Notes: generated from the letters alone by a model not told the origin. 64,000 nt of DNA from Bacillota bacterium (GCA_012838955.1 DUOH01000045.1:37481-101480), one strand, 5' to 3'; numbered from the stretch's first letter, positions 17,401-27,627 are shown. Numbers and translations: made by a program.

Positions 17401-18687
17401 CAACAACTCTTCGGTCTGGGGATTAAAGCCGGTGGTCTCGATATCCACCACTACGATGGGCTGGTCGTAAAGCTCGCCGGCGGGTGGGTTGAGCACAATC
17501 GGCTTCCCGTCGTTAACCAAGTATCCTTCCATGCCATAGATGATTTTGATTCCGTACTTCTTACCGAGTTTGGCCGCATCGGGAAAAGCCTGCACCACTC
17601 CGTGGTCGGTGACGGCAATCGCCGGGTGCCCCCAGGCGGAAGCCAAGCGGATAGCGTCTTCCAGGTTAACCGTACTATCCATCGCCGACATCTTAGTGTG
17701 CAGATGCAGTTCAACCCGTTTCACCTCCGCCTCATCCGTCAACACAGGCGGGGTGGCCCTTTGAATGTGTTGGGCGATGAGCACCAGTTCTTTGGCGTAA
17801 CTGTCATCTCTGACCTCGCCCTTGATCCGCAGATAATCGCCGACCGCAATGTCAACGAAGGAATCCTGCTGCTTCCTGGAGAAGACCTTTACGGTGATCG
17901 AGTCGGTCTGATCAGTCAGGTCAAAGATTAACATCTTTTTGCCGGACTTCAGGTCCCGGCTCTCCACGCGAAAGACTTTACCCTCGATGACCACACCGGT
18001 CTCTTCCTCCTGAATCTCTTTGAGGGCCCGGGGTTCCTCCTTGATTCTTTTACCGTATAAAACATCCGTGTTCTTCCGGCCACCAACAGGTTTTGCCGGG
18101 GGCGCCAATAATTCTTGCACCCGTGCGGAAATCTCCTCCTGCGCCACAGCGTCGCTCTCCGGTAGCGACAACTCCTCTTCGGTCACCTCATACTGCAGCC
18201 GATACTCTACACCGGTTAGATCCAGAAGAAACTTTCCTAACTTTCCTTCTTGTCTGCATAGGTACTCCTCAGCCAGAACGGTGGTTACCGGCAAGACCAA
18301 ACACCCGTCAGCAGTTAAAACAGGAGGACTGGACGCGAGCCAGCCGGAGATGCCTGGTAATTCCCTTCTTATTTCTTTCAAGATCACTTCCCAATCTTGT
18401 ACCGGATGGTAATACCGGCGTGGAGACGGACCGGCCAACCTGATTTGGCAAGAAGCTTTCAATAAGTGACCGATGGCTGCTTCCAGTTCTGCGGTGATCT
18501 CCTCTGTCAACTCCGCCCGGGAGGCCAATAAAAGGTCGACCCTTTTTCCCCTGGTGTTGATGGCGATCCTCTCTATATCAAGGTCAGCTAAGACTTGTTT
18601 TGTCTGTAAAGAAAGGGAGATCCGTTCCATCCCCCTTAACTGGTTTAACTTTTTTACCTCCGGTTCCAACAGATAGTCTTCTGCCAT
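14416..18687 (-). CDS. polC: DNA polymerase III, PolC-type alpha subunit
   Basis: The 1423-residue Gram-positive replicase. Domains in order: an N-terminal region and OB fold (to about residue 320); a PHP domain opening VELHLHTKMSAMDS; an embedded DEDD proofreading exonuclease (VVDIETTGFNPQTEELLEIG, then FVAHNAHFDLGFL); the C-family polymerase core with SRGSVGSSFVATM, a zinc site CANCLYSEF...CPNCGQP, and catalytic aspartates in EPDIDLNFSG; and helix-hairpin-helix and C-terminal parts. PolC is found almost only in Firmicutes and relatives. It sits at the end of the ispG region, as in Bacillus, though proS is absent. Confidence 0.97.
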   Translation of the reverse strand: MAEDYLLEPEVKKLNQLRGMERISLSLQTKQVLADLDIERIAINTRGKRVDLLLASRAELTEEITAELEAAIGHLLKASCQIRLAGPSPRRYYHPVQDWEVILKEIRRELPGISGWLASSPPVLTADGCLVLPVTTVLAEEYLCRQEGKLGKFLLDLTGVEYRLQYEVTEEELSLPESDAVAQEEISARVQELLAPPAKPVGGRKNTDVLYGKRIKEEPRALKEIQEEETGVVIEGKVFRVESRDLKSGKKMLIFDLTDQTDSITVKVFSRKQQDSFVDIAVGDYLRIKGEVRDDSYAKELVLIAQHIQRATPPVLTDEAEVKRVELHLHTKMSAMDSTVNLEDAIRLASAWGHPAIAVTDHGVVQAFPDAAKLGKKYGIKIIYGMEGYLVNDGKPIVLNPPAGELYDQPIVVVDIETTGFNPQTEELLEIGAVRIEGGRVVGEFSEFVRPNKKIPPRIIELTGITDAMVAGARGPGEILPEFMNFVDEAVFVAHNAHFDLGFLTKKIRTVMGEEYTPPVLDTLALSRALWPDLKSHRLNVVAKELGIKQENHHRATDDARTTWQILQKAFASCQEKAITKWAELNSLCACIKPEQLKTYHILLLVRNMTGLKNLYRLVSEAHLRYFHRHPRLPRTLLQKYREGLLLGTACESGELFQAILDGVEEEKLRKIAAFYDFLEIQPLGNNEFLLREGRATQEQLMEYNRRICRLGQDLQKPVIATGDVHFLRPEDEVFRRILMAGQGYDDADHQPPVFLRTTTEMLAEFSYLPDDLRRQVVIENPLALADAIEDIQPVPSAFYPPKIPGADQEIRKMSYKRAEELYGNPLPALVRERLEMELKSIIGHGYAVLYLIAHKLVKKSLDDGYLVGSRGSVGSSFVATMCDITEVNPLPAHYRCANCLYSEFKETGAYGSGYDLPAKDCPNCGQPLIKDGQDIPFATFMGFEGDKEPDIDLNFSGEYQPIVHKYTEELFGKGYVFRAGTITGLAEKTAFGFIRGFMEERGIRLRQAEINRLVQGCSGVRRSTGQHPGGLIVVPQDQEIYNFSPIQYPANDRNAEWVTTHFDYHAALEGHLVKLDILGHDDPTVIRMLHDLTGFDPKNVPMDDPETMAIFSSAAPLGISGEDLDYDLGTLGIPEFGTAFVRQMLQQTKPTTFSELLYISGLSHGTNVWLGNAEELIKEGKATLSQVISTRDNIMNDLIFRGVPPKTAFRIMEKVRKGRGLDEEDIKELQAHDIPQWYIDSCLKIKYLFPKAHAAAYVMMAFRIAYFKVHMPEAFYATYFTVRADEFDADLVLKGEEYIRNYLREIQAKGNEATAREKNICTILEVVLEAMLRGVKFLPVDLYESDARKFLITEHGLRPPLAALQGLGVSAARSLVQARQEQEFCSVEDLKTRARLSSAVIEVLKNHGCLTGLPECNQLTLF

Positions 18688-18702
18688 GATTACCTCCGTT
18701 AA

Positions 18703-19347
18703 TCAAGGATGTGGTGGTAGTTTAATATTAAGAGAGAGTAAAACTTCCCAGTACATCTTTAAGCGGGCGATTAATCCAGGAACGAAACCCAGCTTTTCTT
18801 CTTTCATCACCTGTGTTATGTCTTCCAGCTCAACCCGGGCCACTTTGATCCCGGTTTTCTTCGCGTAACGGCTGATGGTCAGATCAACTCCGTACCGGGA
18901 AATGTCCAGAACCGGTAGTTTCTGAAAGATGTCTCTCTTTATAACCCGCTGTCCGTTTAGAAACGGGGTCAACCGTTGTGAGAGATTGGTCAGCGCCCGG
19001 CCGGACTTGAAGATGCCGATGGTCATCTCTGCCCGGCCCTGTTTAACCGGTTCCAGTAAAGACCTGATATGATCGGGACGTAGGCCGATTAAATCCGCGT
19101 CTAAGAGCATGATGTACGGGGCGTCCGTGGCCTTGACCCCGGCCATGACCGCTGCGCCCTTTCCTAAATTGGACGGCAAATCAATGACTTTGCACCCAAA
19201 TCCCTTGGCCACCTCGGAGGTGCGATCCGAGGAACCGTCATTAACCACAATCACTTCAGTCAAATCCCGGCAGTCTTTGATGGCATTGAGCACTTGTGGC
19301 AGGTTTTTTTCTTCATTAAAGGCCGGAATAACCGTGGCTACCCTCAT
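18703..19347 (-). CDS. Family 2 glycosyltransferase, cytosolic
   Basis: A 214-residue GT-A fold enzyme. It opens VATVIPAFNEEKNLPQVL, with VIVVNDGSSDRT for nucleotide-sugar binding, NLGKGAAVMAG and the metal-binding IMLLDADLIGL. Unlike many family 2 enzymes it has no membrane helices. Closest in look are small transferases related to glucosyl-3-phosphoglycerate or dolichol-phosphate synthases, but donor and acceptor are unknown. Its ATG overlaps the ispG stop by 1 nt (TAATG), and polC follows 15 nt later, so it is inserted in a housekeeping operon. Confidence 0.82.
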   Translation of the reverse strand: MRVATVIPAFNEEKNLPQVLNAIKDCRDLTEVIVVNDGSSDRTSEVAKGFGCKVIDLPSNLGKGAAVMAGVKATDAPYIMLLDADLIGLRPDHIRSLLEPVKQGRAEMTIGIFKSGRALTNLSQRLTPFLNGQRVIKRDIFQKLPVLDISRYGVDLTISRYAKKTGIKVARVELEDITQVMKEEKLGFVPGLIARLKMYWEVLLSLNIKLPPHP

Positions 19348-20429
19348 TAAGATCCCTCCGCTTCTTCTCTCTTCTCTGCAGTCAGTTTTTGCAATTCAGA
19401 GAAGAAAGCCGGGAGCAACTCCCCCTCGTCTACGCGGCGCAGGACTTTTCCATGTCGAAAGATAATACCTTGTCCCTTACCGCCGGCCAGTCCCAGATCG
19501 GCCCGGGAGGCTTCCCCCGGGCCGTTGACTACACAGCCCATTACTGCCAGATGTAACGGATCCGGGAGGTCTTTCACTTCCTCCTCTACAGCCTGGGCAA
19601 TCTTGGCTAGATCGATTTGACACCGTCCGCAAGTCGGACAGGAGATCAAGACCGGTCCGCGTTGCCGGAGCCGCAGCGCTTTTAAGATCTCATACGCGGC
19701 CGTAACCTCTACCGTCGGATCTCCGGTCAGAGAAACCCGGATGGTGTCACCAATCCCTTCGCTTAACAGGATTCCTAGACCAACAGCGGATCTGATCACT
19801 CCGCTACTGCCTGTCCCCGCCTCGGTGATCCCCAGATGTTGCGGAAAATCCCACCGGGAAGCAAAAAGGCGGCAGGCTTCCACAGTCTCCAGCACATCGG
19901 AGGATTTCAGGGAGACGATAATATTCTCAAAATCCTCAGCCAATAAAATACGGAGTTGTTCTTCCACACTGAGCAGCATGGCTTGAGGGATATCCCCTTC
20001 AGCGGCGGATAAAGCCTCCGGCGACAGGGAACCGGCGTTGGCGCCGATCCGGATTGCGGCTTGATGGTCTTTAGCTGCGCGCACAATGGCTCTGACCTTT
20101 TCCGCGGAACCGATATTCCCCGGGTTGATTCGCAATTTGGCCACACCAGACTCCAAGGCCGCCAAGGCTAAGCGATAATCAAAATGAATGTCGGCGATGA
20201 CCGGGAGCGGAGACTCGGCGATGATTCCCTTCAACGCCCTGGCCGCCACCATATCGGGAACAGCGACCCTCACCAATTCACACCCTTTAGCCTTCAAGGC
20301 CTGGATCTGTTGGAGTGTAGCCCGGATGTTTCTGGTATCCGTATTGGTCATGGATTGGACGGCAATCGGCGCGCCGCCGCCAATCGGCGTCTCCCCCACC
20401 ATTATTCTTCTGGTTCTTTTTACTTTCAT
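19347..20429 (-). CDS. ispG: 4-hydroxy-3-methylbut-2-enyl diphosphate synthase
   Basis: The 360-residue [4Fe-4S] enzyme of the MEP isoprenoid pathway, turning MEcPP into HMBPP. Diagnostic are VQSMTNTDTRNIRATLQQI, LRINPGNIGSAEKVRAIVR, and the cluster ligands CPTCGRCQIDL with a third Cys in AVMGCVVNGPGEA. Short, two-domain bacterial form. It shares the operon with dxr (same pathway) and uppS (downstream use of isoprenoids). Confidence 0.96.
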   Translation of the reverse strand: MKVKRTRRIMVGETPIGGGAPIAVQSMTNTDTRNIRATLQQIQALKAKGCELVRVAVPDMVAARALKGIIAESPLPVIADIHFDYRLALAALESGVAKLRINPGNIGSAEKVRAIVRAAKDHQAAIRIGANAGSLSPEALSAAEGDIPQAMLLSVEEQLRILLAEDFENIIVSLKSSDVLETVEACRLFASRWDFPQHLGITEAGTGSSGVIRSAVGLGILLSEGIGDTIRVSLTGDPTVEVTAAYEILKALRLRQRGPVLISCPTCGRCQIDLAKIAQAVEEEVKDLPDPLHLAVMGCVVNGPGEASRADLGLAGGKGQGIIFRHGKVLRRVDEGELLPAFFSELQKLTAEKREEAEGS

Positions 20430-20481
20430 CGGTCCTAACTCCTAACCTCGATTCCAGTTGTCATAGTAAATAGGTACACGT

Positions 20482-21009
20482 CTATTCTCTGACCCTTGCC
20501 CGCCTATAGCCGGGTTTCTCCTGGCGCTGTAGGCATTGGTCACAAAGGCCTTTGTTCTTTCTAGTCTGCGCTGGAGCTTCTTTTCCACAGGCCAGACAAA
20601 AGTCACCAATTTGCGTGGCGCACCTGCGGCAGAGGCCGGTCTTGGAGACATATTCCCGGTCCGGCTGTCGACAGATCCGGCAGACGCAGGCCAGGCAATA
20701 TCCGTTATAAGCTCTTACCTCAGCCGGGGCTAACCGGCCGCAGGATTTACAAGTCCAGACTCCATCCTTCTTCTTTTCCAGATCCTTAACGCAAAATTCA
20801 CATAAATTATAAGCCTTTAAAATTCTCGCCGTTTGAACCGTATTTCCACAACGCGCACAATATCTTTTCCCCAGGCGGCCTCGGCTTTTCCCTTCTTTAT
20901 TCGGGTCCAGCCAAGGCCTTTTAATTCTGGTTCCGGACACTTCAGCCACCACCCGTCTTAACTTATCCGGCATAGTTGACAAACTATTCCGCCTTCGCCG
21001 CGTCCACAT
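20482..21009 (-). CDS. CxxC-repeat zinc-ribbon protein, function unknown
   Basis: Not a recognised family. The first 45 residues are basic (MWTRRRRNSL, LRRVVAEVSG). Then come seven CxxC pairs: CARCG, CEFC, CKSCG, CLACVC, CRRC, CLACG and CDQC, plus single cysteines. This pattern implies three or four zinc ribbons. There is no membrane segment. It is 26 nt after rseP and 52 nt before ispG on the same strand. The start is unclear: ATG 21009 has no clear ribosome-binding site and ATG 20973 has only a weak one (aaggcgg). Possible roles are RNA or protein binding; nothing specific can be claimed. Confidence 0.6.
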   Translation of the reverse strand: MWTRRRRNSLSTMPDKLRRVVAEVSGTRIKRPWLDPNKEGKSRGRLGKRYCARCGNTVQTARILKAYNLCEFCVKDLEKKKDGVWTCKSCGRLAPAEVRAYNGYCLACVCRICRQPDREYVSKTGLCRRCATQIGDFCLACGKEAPAQTRKNKGLCDQCLQRQEKPGYRRARVRE

Positions 21010-21034
21010 GCGTTCTGAGGCACGGTACGCTACA

Positions 21035-22105
21035 TTAAGGTAAGCCTCTTCTAATCATACTGACCAAATCGGAATAAGTCAAAACCACAAACAAGGTTAA
21101 AAGCACCGCCAAGCCGATCATTTGCGCTATGCCCTTCTGTTCTGCGGTGAATTCTTTTTTTCTGAGGCGCTCCAAGATAAAGATAGTAATCCACCCTCCG
21201 TCCAAGAGGGGTAAAGGAACGGGCAGCAGGTTAAAGAGGCCAAAGAAGAGGTTAATCCCGGCGATCATGGAAAAAAACAGATAAAAACCGGACTTCAGAG
21301 CCTGATCAAAAAAGGCGAAGAGACCGAGGGTACCGGCGACCCCGGCTCTTTCCTTGCCAATAAGCATGTGATATAAACTGACCGGGATCCCTACCAGACC
21401 ACTTCCAGTCGTTAAAAAGCCGTACTTCACCGCCTCTGTCCAAGGCAACCTCCGGAGGGTATAGGCGGGCAGGAGTCCGATCCGGCCCGCCTTCAAGGCA
21501 GGATCGTAAAAGGGTTTGACTTCTCTGGTAAAAAGGACCCCGTTTCTTTCAATCTTTAAGGTCAGTGTCTGCCGAGGGGAATTATGGATCACTTGGGTCA
21601 GCTGCTCCCAGGAGTCAACGGGCGCCCCGTTAAGCTCCACAATGCGATCCCCGGGCGACAGTCCCGCCTCATAAGCGGGAGACTTGGGCTCGACCACACC
21701 AATCACCGGTTCGGACTTGAAATGATGGGGAATACCAATCAACGCCGCAACCAGAATATATATAACCAAGGCGAGGAGGAGATTGTTCACGGGACCGGCC
21801 AAGATTACCAGTATTCTCCGGAGCAAAGGCAATTCCCAGAAGAAACGCTCCCCGGGCTGCTTTGGGGGTTCGCCTTCCAAAGCCATGTCCATTCCGGCGA
21901 TCTTGACAAACCCGCCCAAAGGAAGCGCGCGTAAGGAGTATTGCACTCCTTTTCTCTCCATCTTCCCGATTACAGGCCCAAATCCCACGGAAAACTCGTG
22001 CACGGTCACGCCAAAACGTCTGGCCGCTAAAAAATGGCCGAATTCATGAGTGACCACTATGATACCGAGTACTAGGATGAAGAGGGGTACTAAAAGGATG
22101 TTCAT
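21035..22105 (-). CDS. rseP: RseP-type site-2 zinc metalloprotease (M50)
   Basis: A 356-residue intramembrane protease that cleaves anti-sigma factors and remnant signal peptides. The zinc motif VVTHEFGHFLAARRFG is in the first helix, one PDZ domain spans about residues 125-195 (VVEPKSPAYEAGLSPGDRIV), and the third metal ligand lies in NLLPVPLPLLDGGW, with helices around both. Position between dxr and ispG is typical. A membrane anti-sigma at 5731 is a plausible, unproven client. Confidence 0.95.
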   Translation of the reverse strand: MNILLVPLFILVLGIIVVTHEFGHFLAARRFGVTVHEFSVGFGPVIGKMERKGVQYSLRALPLGGFVKIAGMDMALEGEPPKQPGERFFWELPLLRRILVILAGPVNNLLLALVIYILVAALIGIPHHFKSEPVIGVVEPKSPAYEAGLSPGDRIVELNGAPVDSWEQLTQVIHNSPRQTLTLKIERNGVLFTREVKPFYDPALKAGRIGLLPAYTLRRLPWTEAVKYGFLTTGSGLVGIPVSLYHMLIGKERAGVAGTLGLFAFFDQALKSGFYLFFSMIAGINLFFGLFNLLPVPLPLLDGGWITIFILERLRKKEFTAEQKGIAQMIGLAVLLTLFVVLTYSDLVSMIRRGLP

Positions 22106-22126
22106 ACGCTTCTCTTTCCTCCATGG

Positions 22127-23296
22127 TTATTTCAGTACTTTCCTGACACAGCTCTTTACTGCGGACCGCGCCCACTGATCAATGGCGATAATCGCTTCCA
22201 AGTCGGGCGCTTGATCAAGGCCTTGTTTATCATGTTCCCCCATGACCACCTCAACAATGCGCCAAATATCCGTAAAGCCAATCCGGCGCCCCAAAAACAA
22301 GCGGACCGCTTCCTCATTGGCGGCGTTCAACACCGTTGGCATACTTCCACCGGTTCTTCCGGCGGCGTAAGCCAGTTGCAGGCTGAGAAAGCGCTGAGGA
22401 TCCGGTGGATAAAAACCGATCTCACCCACGGAAGTCAAATCTAAACGGGAGAAGGTATTCACCCGCCGCTCCGGATAGGTCAGGGCAAACTGAATAGGCA
22501 GTCTCATATCGGCCGGACCCAATTGAGCCAGAATCGAACCGTCCACCAGTTCGACTAAGGAGTGTACGACACTTTGGGGGTGAATTACCACCTCAATCCG
22601 GTCGTAATCCAGACCAAAAAGCCAATGAGCCTCGATCACCTCTAACCCCTTATTCATCAGGGTGGCTGAATCGATGGTGATCTTTTCCCCCATCCGCCAG
22701 GTGGGGTGCGCCAAGGCGGCTTCAGGAGTTACTTTCTCCATCTCCGCTAAGGAACTTCGGAGGAAAGGTCCGCCGGAGGCAGTCAAAATAATCTTCTTCA
22801 GTGCCGTTGGATCCTGCCCCATCAAGCTTTGAAAGACGGCGCTGTGTTCGCTGTCCACAGGTAAGAGCGGACTGTTTCTCTTGTTTGCCTCCGCCATGAT
22901 CAAATGGCCGCCCGCCACCAAGGTCTCCTTATTCGCCAAGGCCACCTGCTTTCCGGCTTGGAGCGCAGCATAAGTCGGAACCAGACCGGCCACACCCACC
23001 ACTGCCGAGACTATCAGATCCACTTCGGGGGCGGTGGCGATCTCAACTAAACCTTGCTCCCCGCTGAGCACCCTCCCCGGCCACCCGGAAAGCCTACGCC
23101 GGAGGAGAGGCAATTTCGACTGATCACTAATCGCAACCACCTGCGGATGATACTTGTCCACTTGCTCAGCAAGGAGATCTACATTACCATGGGCGGAAAG
23201 AGCAAAAACCCCGACCTCACCTTGGAGTTGATCCACGACTTCCAGGGTTTGGCGGCCAATTGATCCGGTAGCGCCCAGGACAGCGATTTTTTTCAT
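22127..23296 (-). CDS. dxr: 1-deoxy-D-xylulose 5-phosphate reductoisomerase
   Basis: A 389-residue NADPH enzyme making MEP from DXP, the first committed MEP-pathway step. The nucleotide site IAVLGATGSIGRQTLEVV is at the N-terminus. Metal and substrate motifs include LLPVDSEHSAVFQSL, KIILTASGGPF and the flexible-loop region PTWRMGEKITIDSATLMNKG. It starts 21 nt upstream of rseP and shares the unit with ispG. Confidence 0.97.
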   Translation of the reverse strand: MKKIAVLGATGSIGRQTLEVVDQLQGEVGVFALSAHGNVDLLAEQVDKYHPQVVAISDQSKLPLLRRRLSGWPGRVLSGEQGLVEIATAPEVDLIVSAVVGVAGLVPTYAALQAGKQVALANKETLVAGGHLIMAEANKRNSPLLPVDSEHSAVFQSLMGQDPTALKKIILTASGGPFLRSSLAEMEKVTPEAALAHPTWRMGEKITIDSATLMNKGLEVIEAHWLFGLDYDRIEVVIHPQSVVHSLVELVDGSILAQLGPADMRLPIQFALTYPERRVNTFSRLDLTSVGEIGFYPPDPQRFLSLQLAYAAGRTGGSMPTVLNAANEEAVRLFLGRRIGFTDIWRIVEVVMGEHDKQGLDQAPDLEAIIAIDQWARSAVKSCVRKVLK

Positions 23297-23436
23297 AATA
23301 TATCACCTTCGATTTATGGAAATGGCAAATGCTGGCCTCAGACGGAGGTGAGCGTATGAACGCATGGGAAGAAATAATTCATCTAACACCGGTGATCCAT
23401 CTCTCCTGCCCGCGCCAGACGAAGCGGACGCAGAGA

Positions 23437-24480
23437 CTAGGTAGCATCCTTCTCCAGTAAAGGTAGGATCCCATGATAAAACGAACGCATGAGCAGAAAG
23501 AGCAAAGGTCCGGTGAAAAAACCATATATCCCAAAGAATTTGAGTCCAAGGTAAACAGAGAAGAGGGCAGCCAACGGAGGTAGCCCCAGGTTTTGCCGGA
23601 TGAGTCTGACCTCGATCAATTCGCGCACGCCCAAAATAAACAGGAGGGCAACGGTTAAAAGTATTCCGGCGCCCACTTCACCATGGAGCAACTTCCAACC
23701 GGCCCACGGTAGAAAAAAAGCCGCTGGCCCGATCATGGGTAGAAAATCCAAAAGGCCTACACCGATGCTGATCAGGCCTGCCCGGGGAAACCCGCAGATC
23801 CCCAGAAAAAAGCAGCTCAATAAGGCAGTAATCAAGGCCAACAAAAATTGGGCCTTTAAAAAGCGTAAGGTGGACACGATAATTTCCTGATGCAGTCTGA
23901 CAGTAGGTTGCCGCCAGTCTTCCGGGAAGAAAGAGAGTAAAAAAAGAAGGATCTTTTCCTTGTCGCGACTGAGAAAATAAGCGGCCACCCCGCTGAGAAA
24001 GAGATTGAAGACAAAGGCGGGGAAGGCCTTTAACAGGTTTAAAACTTCCTGCAAAGCCCTGCTAGCGCCAGTTAAAACACTCTCCGACCGCACAGCCAGG
24101 TCCGGCCATAATTCATCCGGAACCCGCAGCCATTCTTTGGTCCGGGAAAGGAACTTCTCCCCCGCACTGCACAAGAGGATTAGTTTCTCCGGAAGGTCCG
24201 CTAATAAACCCTTGAGCTCAAGATATACCCAGGAAAAAATTAAAGTCAGGGCCAGACTGATCAGGATCAAGGCCATTAGGAGCAGGGCGGAGACTGAGAA
24301 CCATCTGGGAAGGTTCAGCCTTTTTTCCATATAAGCGACTGGTTCCTCAATTAAGTAAGTGATTAATAATCCCAGCAGCAACGGAGCAAATAAAGAAGAT
24401 AAATACTTAATCCCCGCCAGGAGGAGGAGAAAGAAAAGGAAAAAAATGGTGATCGACCGAAGACCCTGAGGCAGACTCAC
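23437..24480 (-). CDS. AI-2E/YtvI-like integral membrane protein
   Basis: A 347-residue protein with about eight helices in the AI-2E transporter superfamily arrangement: an N-terminal helix pair, a long amphipathic soluble segment (about residues 85-150), then VAAYFLSRDKEKILLFLLSF and the C-terminal helices with GLLDFLPMIGPAAFFLPW. Within Firmicutes the nearest look is the sporulation protein YtvI. It starts at GTG behind a weak gggtgg site. It sits between cdsA and dxr, where most relatives have no gene. Substrate is unknown. Confidence 0.75.
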   Translation of the reverse strand: MSLPQGLRSITIFFLFFLLLLAGIKYLSSLFAPLLLGLLITYLIEEPVAYMEKRLNLPRWFSVSALLLMALILISLALTLIFSWVYLELKGLLADLPEKLILLCSAGEKFLSRTKEWLRVPDELWPDLAVRSESVLTGASRALQEVLNLLKAFPAFVFNLFLSGVAAYFLSRDKEKILLFLLSFFPEDWRQPTVRLHQEIIVSTLRFLKAQFLLALITALLSCFFLGICGFPRAGLISIGVGLLDFLPMIGPAAFFLPWAGWKLLHGEVGAGILLTVALLFILGVRELIEVRLIRQNLGLPPLAALFSVYLGLKFFGIYGFFTGPLLFLLMRSFYHGILPLLEKDAT

Positions 24481-24661
24481 CTAAACCACCCCGGTACTCT
24501 CTTTCCGCTTTATACTACCGATCAGGACCACCCCCATCTGAAAGGCCTTTACTTATTAGCACAGTCGCTAACATGGGGGCGCTGTCCAATAAATAGACTA
24601 TTTACTAGCTGCACAACTATTTAATAGCCGTAATCCTCTATTCTATTAGTAATAACCGTGA

Positions 24662-25480
24662 TTATCTAATCGCGCTTAATAAACAAACGAAGGAATAAAC
24701 CAAAGGCAAATTCAGCATCGCGCTGTCAAAACGGTCAAGGACACCTCCATGTCCAGGCAGGATCCAGCCGGAATCCTTTACCCCCGCTCCCCTCTTCAGA
24801 AGCGACTCGAAGAGATCACCGATCTGCCCTACAATCCCAATCAAGGGACTTAACGCCAATATGCTCCAGGGAAGCCGAAAGGCAAGGCCAAAACCGATGC
24901 CAGCCAGCGCGCCGACGAGCAACCCGCCGACGGAGCCTTCCACTGTCTTATGGGGACTGATCTTCGGCGCCAATGGAGTCTTCCCTAGAAAAGAGCCGAT
25001 AAAATAAGCACCCGTGTCATTCCCCCAAATGGTGATGAAGATAAATAATAAAACTTGCCAACCAAAGGGGGTAGAGATACCTCTTATTAAAATGATATAT
25101 GTAAGCAGAACCCCCGGATAGACCAGACCAAACAGATTTGCGGCAACCGAAGGCAAAAAAACCTCCAGGCCTTGGTCTTGATCTCTGAACAAAAAAGTAC
25201 CGATCAAAATGAAGAAGAGAACGAAACCGGTATATTCAACTACGGCAAACCTGTGATTGAAACGTACTGAGCATACCTGGATAAAAAAATAAAGCAGGCT
25301 TGCGCAGAGCAGCAAAGGAAAATTGGTTTTAATCCCCGCGGATCCGGCTAGCCGGTGATACTCCCATACTCCTACGGCCAGAAGCAGCCCGGTGACTACT
25401 TCCAAAAAAATCCCGCCCGTCACGATCGCATAGACAAAAGCCAACCCGCCTAGGACCCCCGTAATAATCCTCGTCTTCAT
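24662..25480 (-). CDS. cdsA: Phosphatidate cytidylyltransferase
   Basis: A 272-residue multi-pass enzyme that makes CDP-diacylglycerol from phosphatidate and CTP, the branch point for phospholipids. The C-terminal signature is present: LLKRGAGVKDSGWILPGHGG followed by VLDRFDSAML. ISPHKTVEGSVGGLLVG is also conserved. It follows uppS after 16 nt with a gaggagg ribosome-binding site. A 7-bp inverted repeat (cccccat/atggggg, 24531-24579) lies in the following gap. Confidence 0.95.
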   Translation of the reverse strand: MKTRIITGVLGGLAFVYAIVTGGIFLEVVTGLLLAVGVWEYHRLAGSAGIKTNFPLLLCASLLYFFIQVCSVRFNHRFAVVEYTGFVLFFILIGTFLFRDQDQGLEVFLPSVAANLFGLVYPGVLLTYIILIRGISTPFGWQVLLFIFITIWGNDTGAYFIGSFLGKTPLAPKISPHKTVEGSVGGLLVGALAGIGFGLAFRLPWSILALSPLIGIVGQIGDLFESLLKRGAGVKDSGWILPGHGGVLDRFDSAMLNLPLVYSFVCLLSAIR

Positions 25481-25496
25481 TCTGCTGTTCCTCCTC

Positions 25497-26318
25497 TTAT
25501 GTCACCGTACCGAACCTTCTGTTTCTGCTCTGATACTCATAAATTGCCTGATGAAACTCGGCGACCCCAAACTCCGGCCAGAGAGGACGGACAAAAACAA
25601 ACTCCGCGTAAGCCGCTTGCCACAACAAAAAATTGCTTAACCTTTCTTCGCCACTGGTTCTAATGATTAATTCCGGATCAGGCTGCCCGGCGGTATAAAG
25701 ATAAGACGCGAATAATTCCTCATCAATGTCGGACTCTTTAACCTCTCCTTCGATGGCCTTACGTACCAAGCTGCGCACGACGGAGAGGATCTCTCTTCTG
25801 CTCCCGTAGTTAATCGCGATATTCAAATTCAAACCGTAATTATTCTCGGTTTGTTTCTCCAGCTTAGTAAAGAGCTTAACCAGATCCGGATCAAGCTTGT
25901 CCTTTTCCCCGATAAAACGAACTCTAACCCTCTGCTTGTGCATTTCGTCCACTTCCGTCTTTAAGGTCTCCCGGAAAAGGTTCATTAAAAATGAGACTTC
26001 TTCCTCAGGCCTTTTCCAATTCTCTGTGGAGAATGCGTAGAGGGTTAGATTTTCTATCCCAAGGTTGACACATTCTGTTACAATTTCGCGAACCCGGGCT
26101 AGCCCTTCCCGGTGACCTGCTGTGCGCGGTAGTCCACGGTTAGTAGCCCACCGTCCGTTTCCATCCATAATCACTCCGATATGCCGGGGTAGTCTGGATA
26201 AATCCAAAGACTCTTTCCCCACTGTCCCGTCAATATCGGGGCCGGATACGCTCCGTTCTGCTCCCGGCCTAGGTACTCTGGAAAAAAGATCCGCCCAGAA
26301 CTGCGAGAATAATCCCAA
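25497..26318 (-). CDS. uppS: Undecaprenyl diphosphate synthase
   Basis: A 273-residue cis-prenyltransferase providing the C55 lipid carrier for cell-wall synthesis. The catalytic-Asp motif HIGVIMDGNGRWATNRGLPR begins near residue 45, YAFSTENWKRP follows, and the C-terminal RTSGEERLSNFLLWQAAYAE is complete. The first 40 residues are an extra, probably amphipathic extension. It starts at TTG with ggaggt 7 nt upstream, a site that lies in the last codons of frr, only 3 nt away. Confidence 0.95.
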   Translation of the reverse strand: MGLFSQFWADLFSRVPRPGAERSVSGPDIDGTVGKESLDLSRLPRHIGVIMDGNGRWATNRGLPRTAGHREGLARVREIVTECVNLGIENLTLYAFSTENWKRPEEEVSFLMNLFRETLKTEVDEMHKQRVRVRFIGEKDKLDPDLVKLFTKLEKQTENNYGLNLNIAINYGSRREILSVVRSLVRKAIEGEVKESDIDEELFASYLYTAGQPDPELIIRTSGEERLSNFLLWQAAYAEFVFVRPLWPEFGVAEFHQAIYEYQSRNRRFGTVT

Positions 26319-26321
26319 CGA

Positions 26322-27627
<1,306 letters not shown>

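Noticed and set aside
23356..23460. 34-codon plus-strand frame with a strong ggaggtg site
   Set aside because: It runs against the dxr operon and into the YtvI-like gene, with a composition unlike a protein. The site may be chance.
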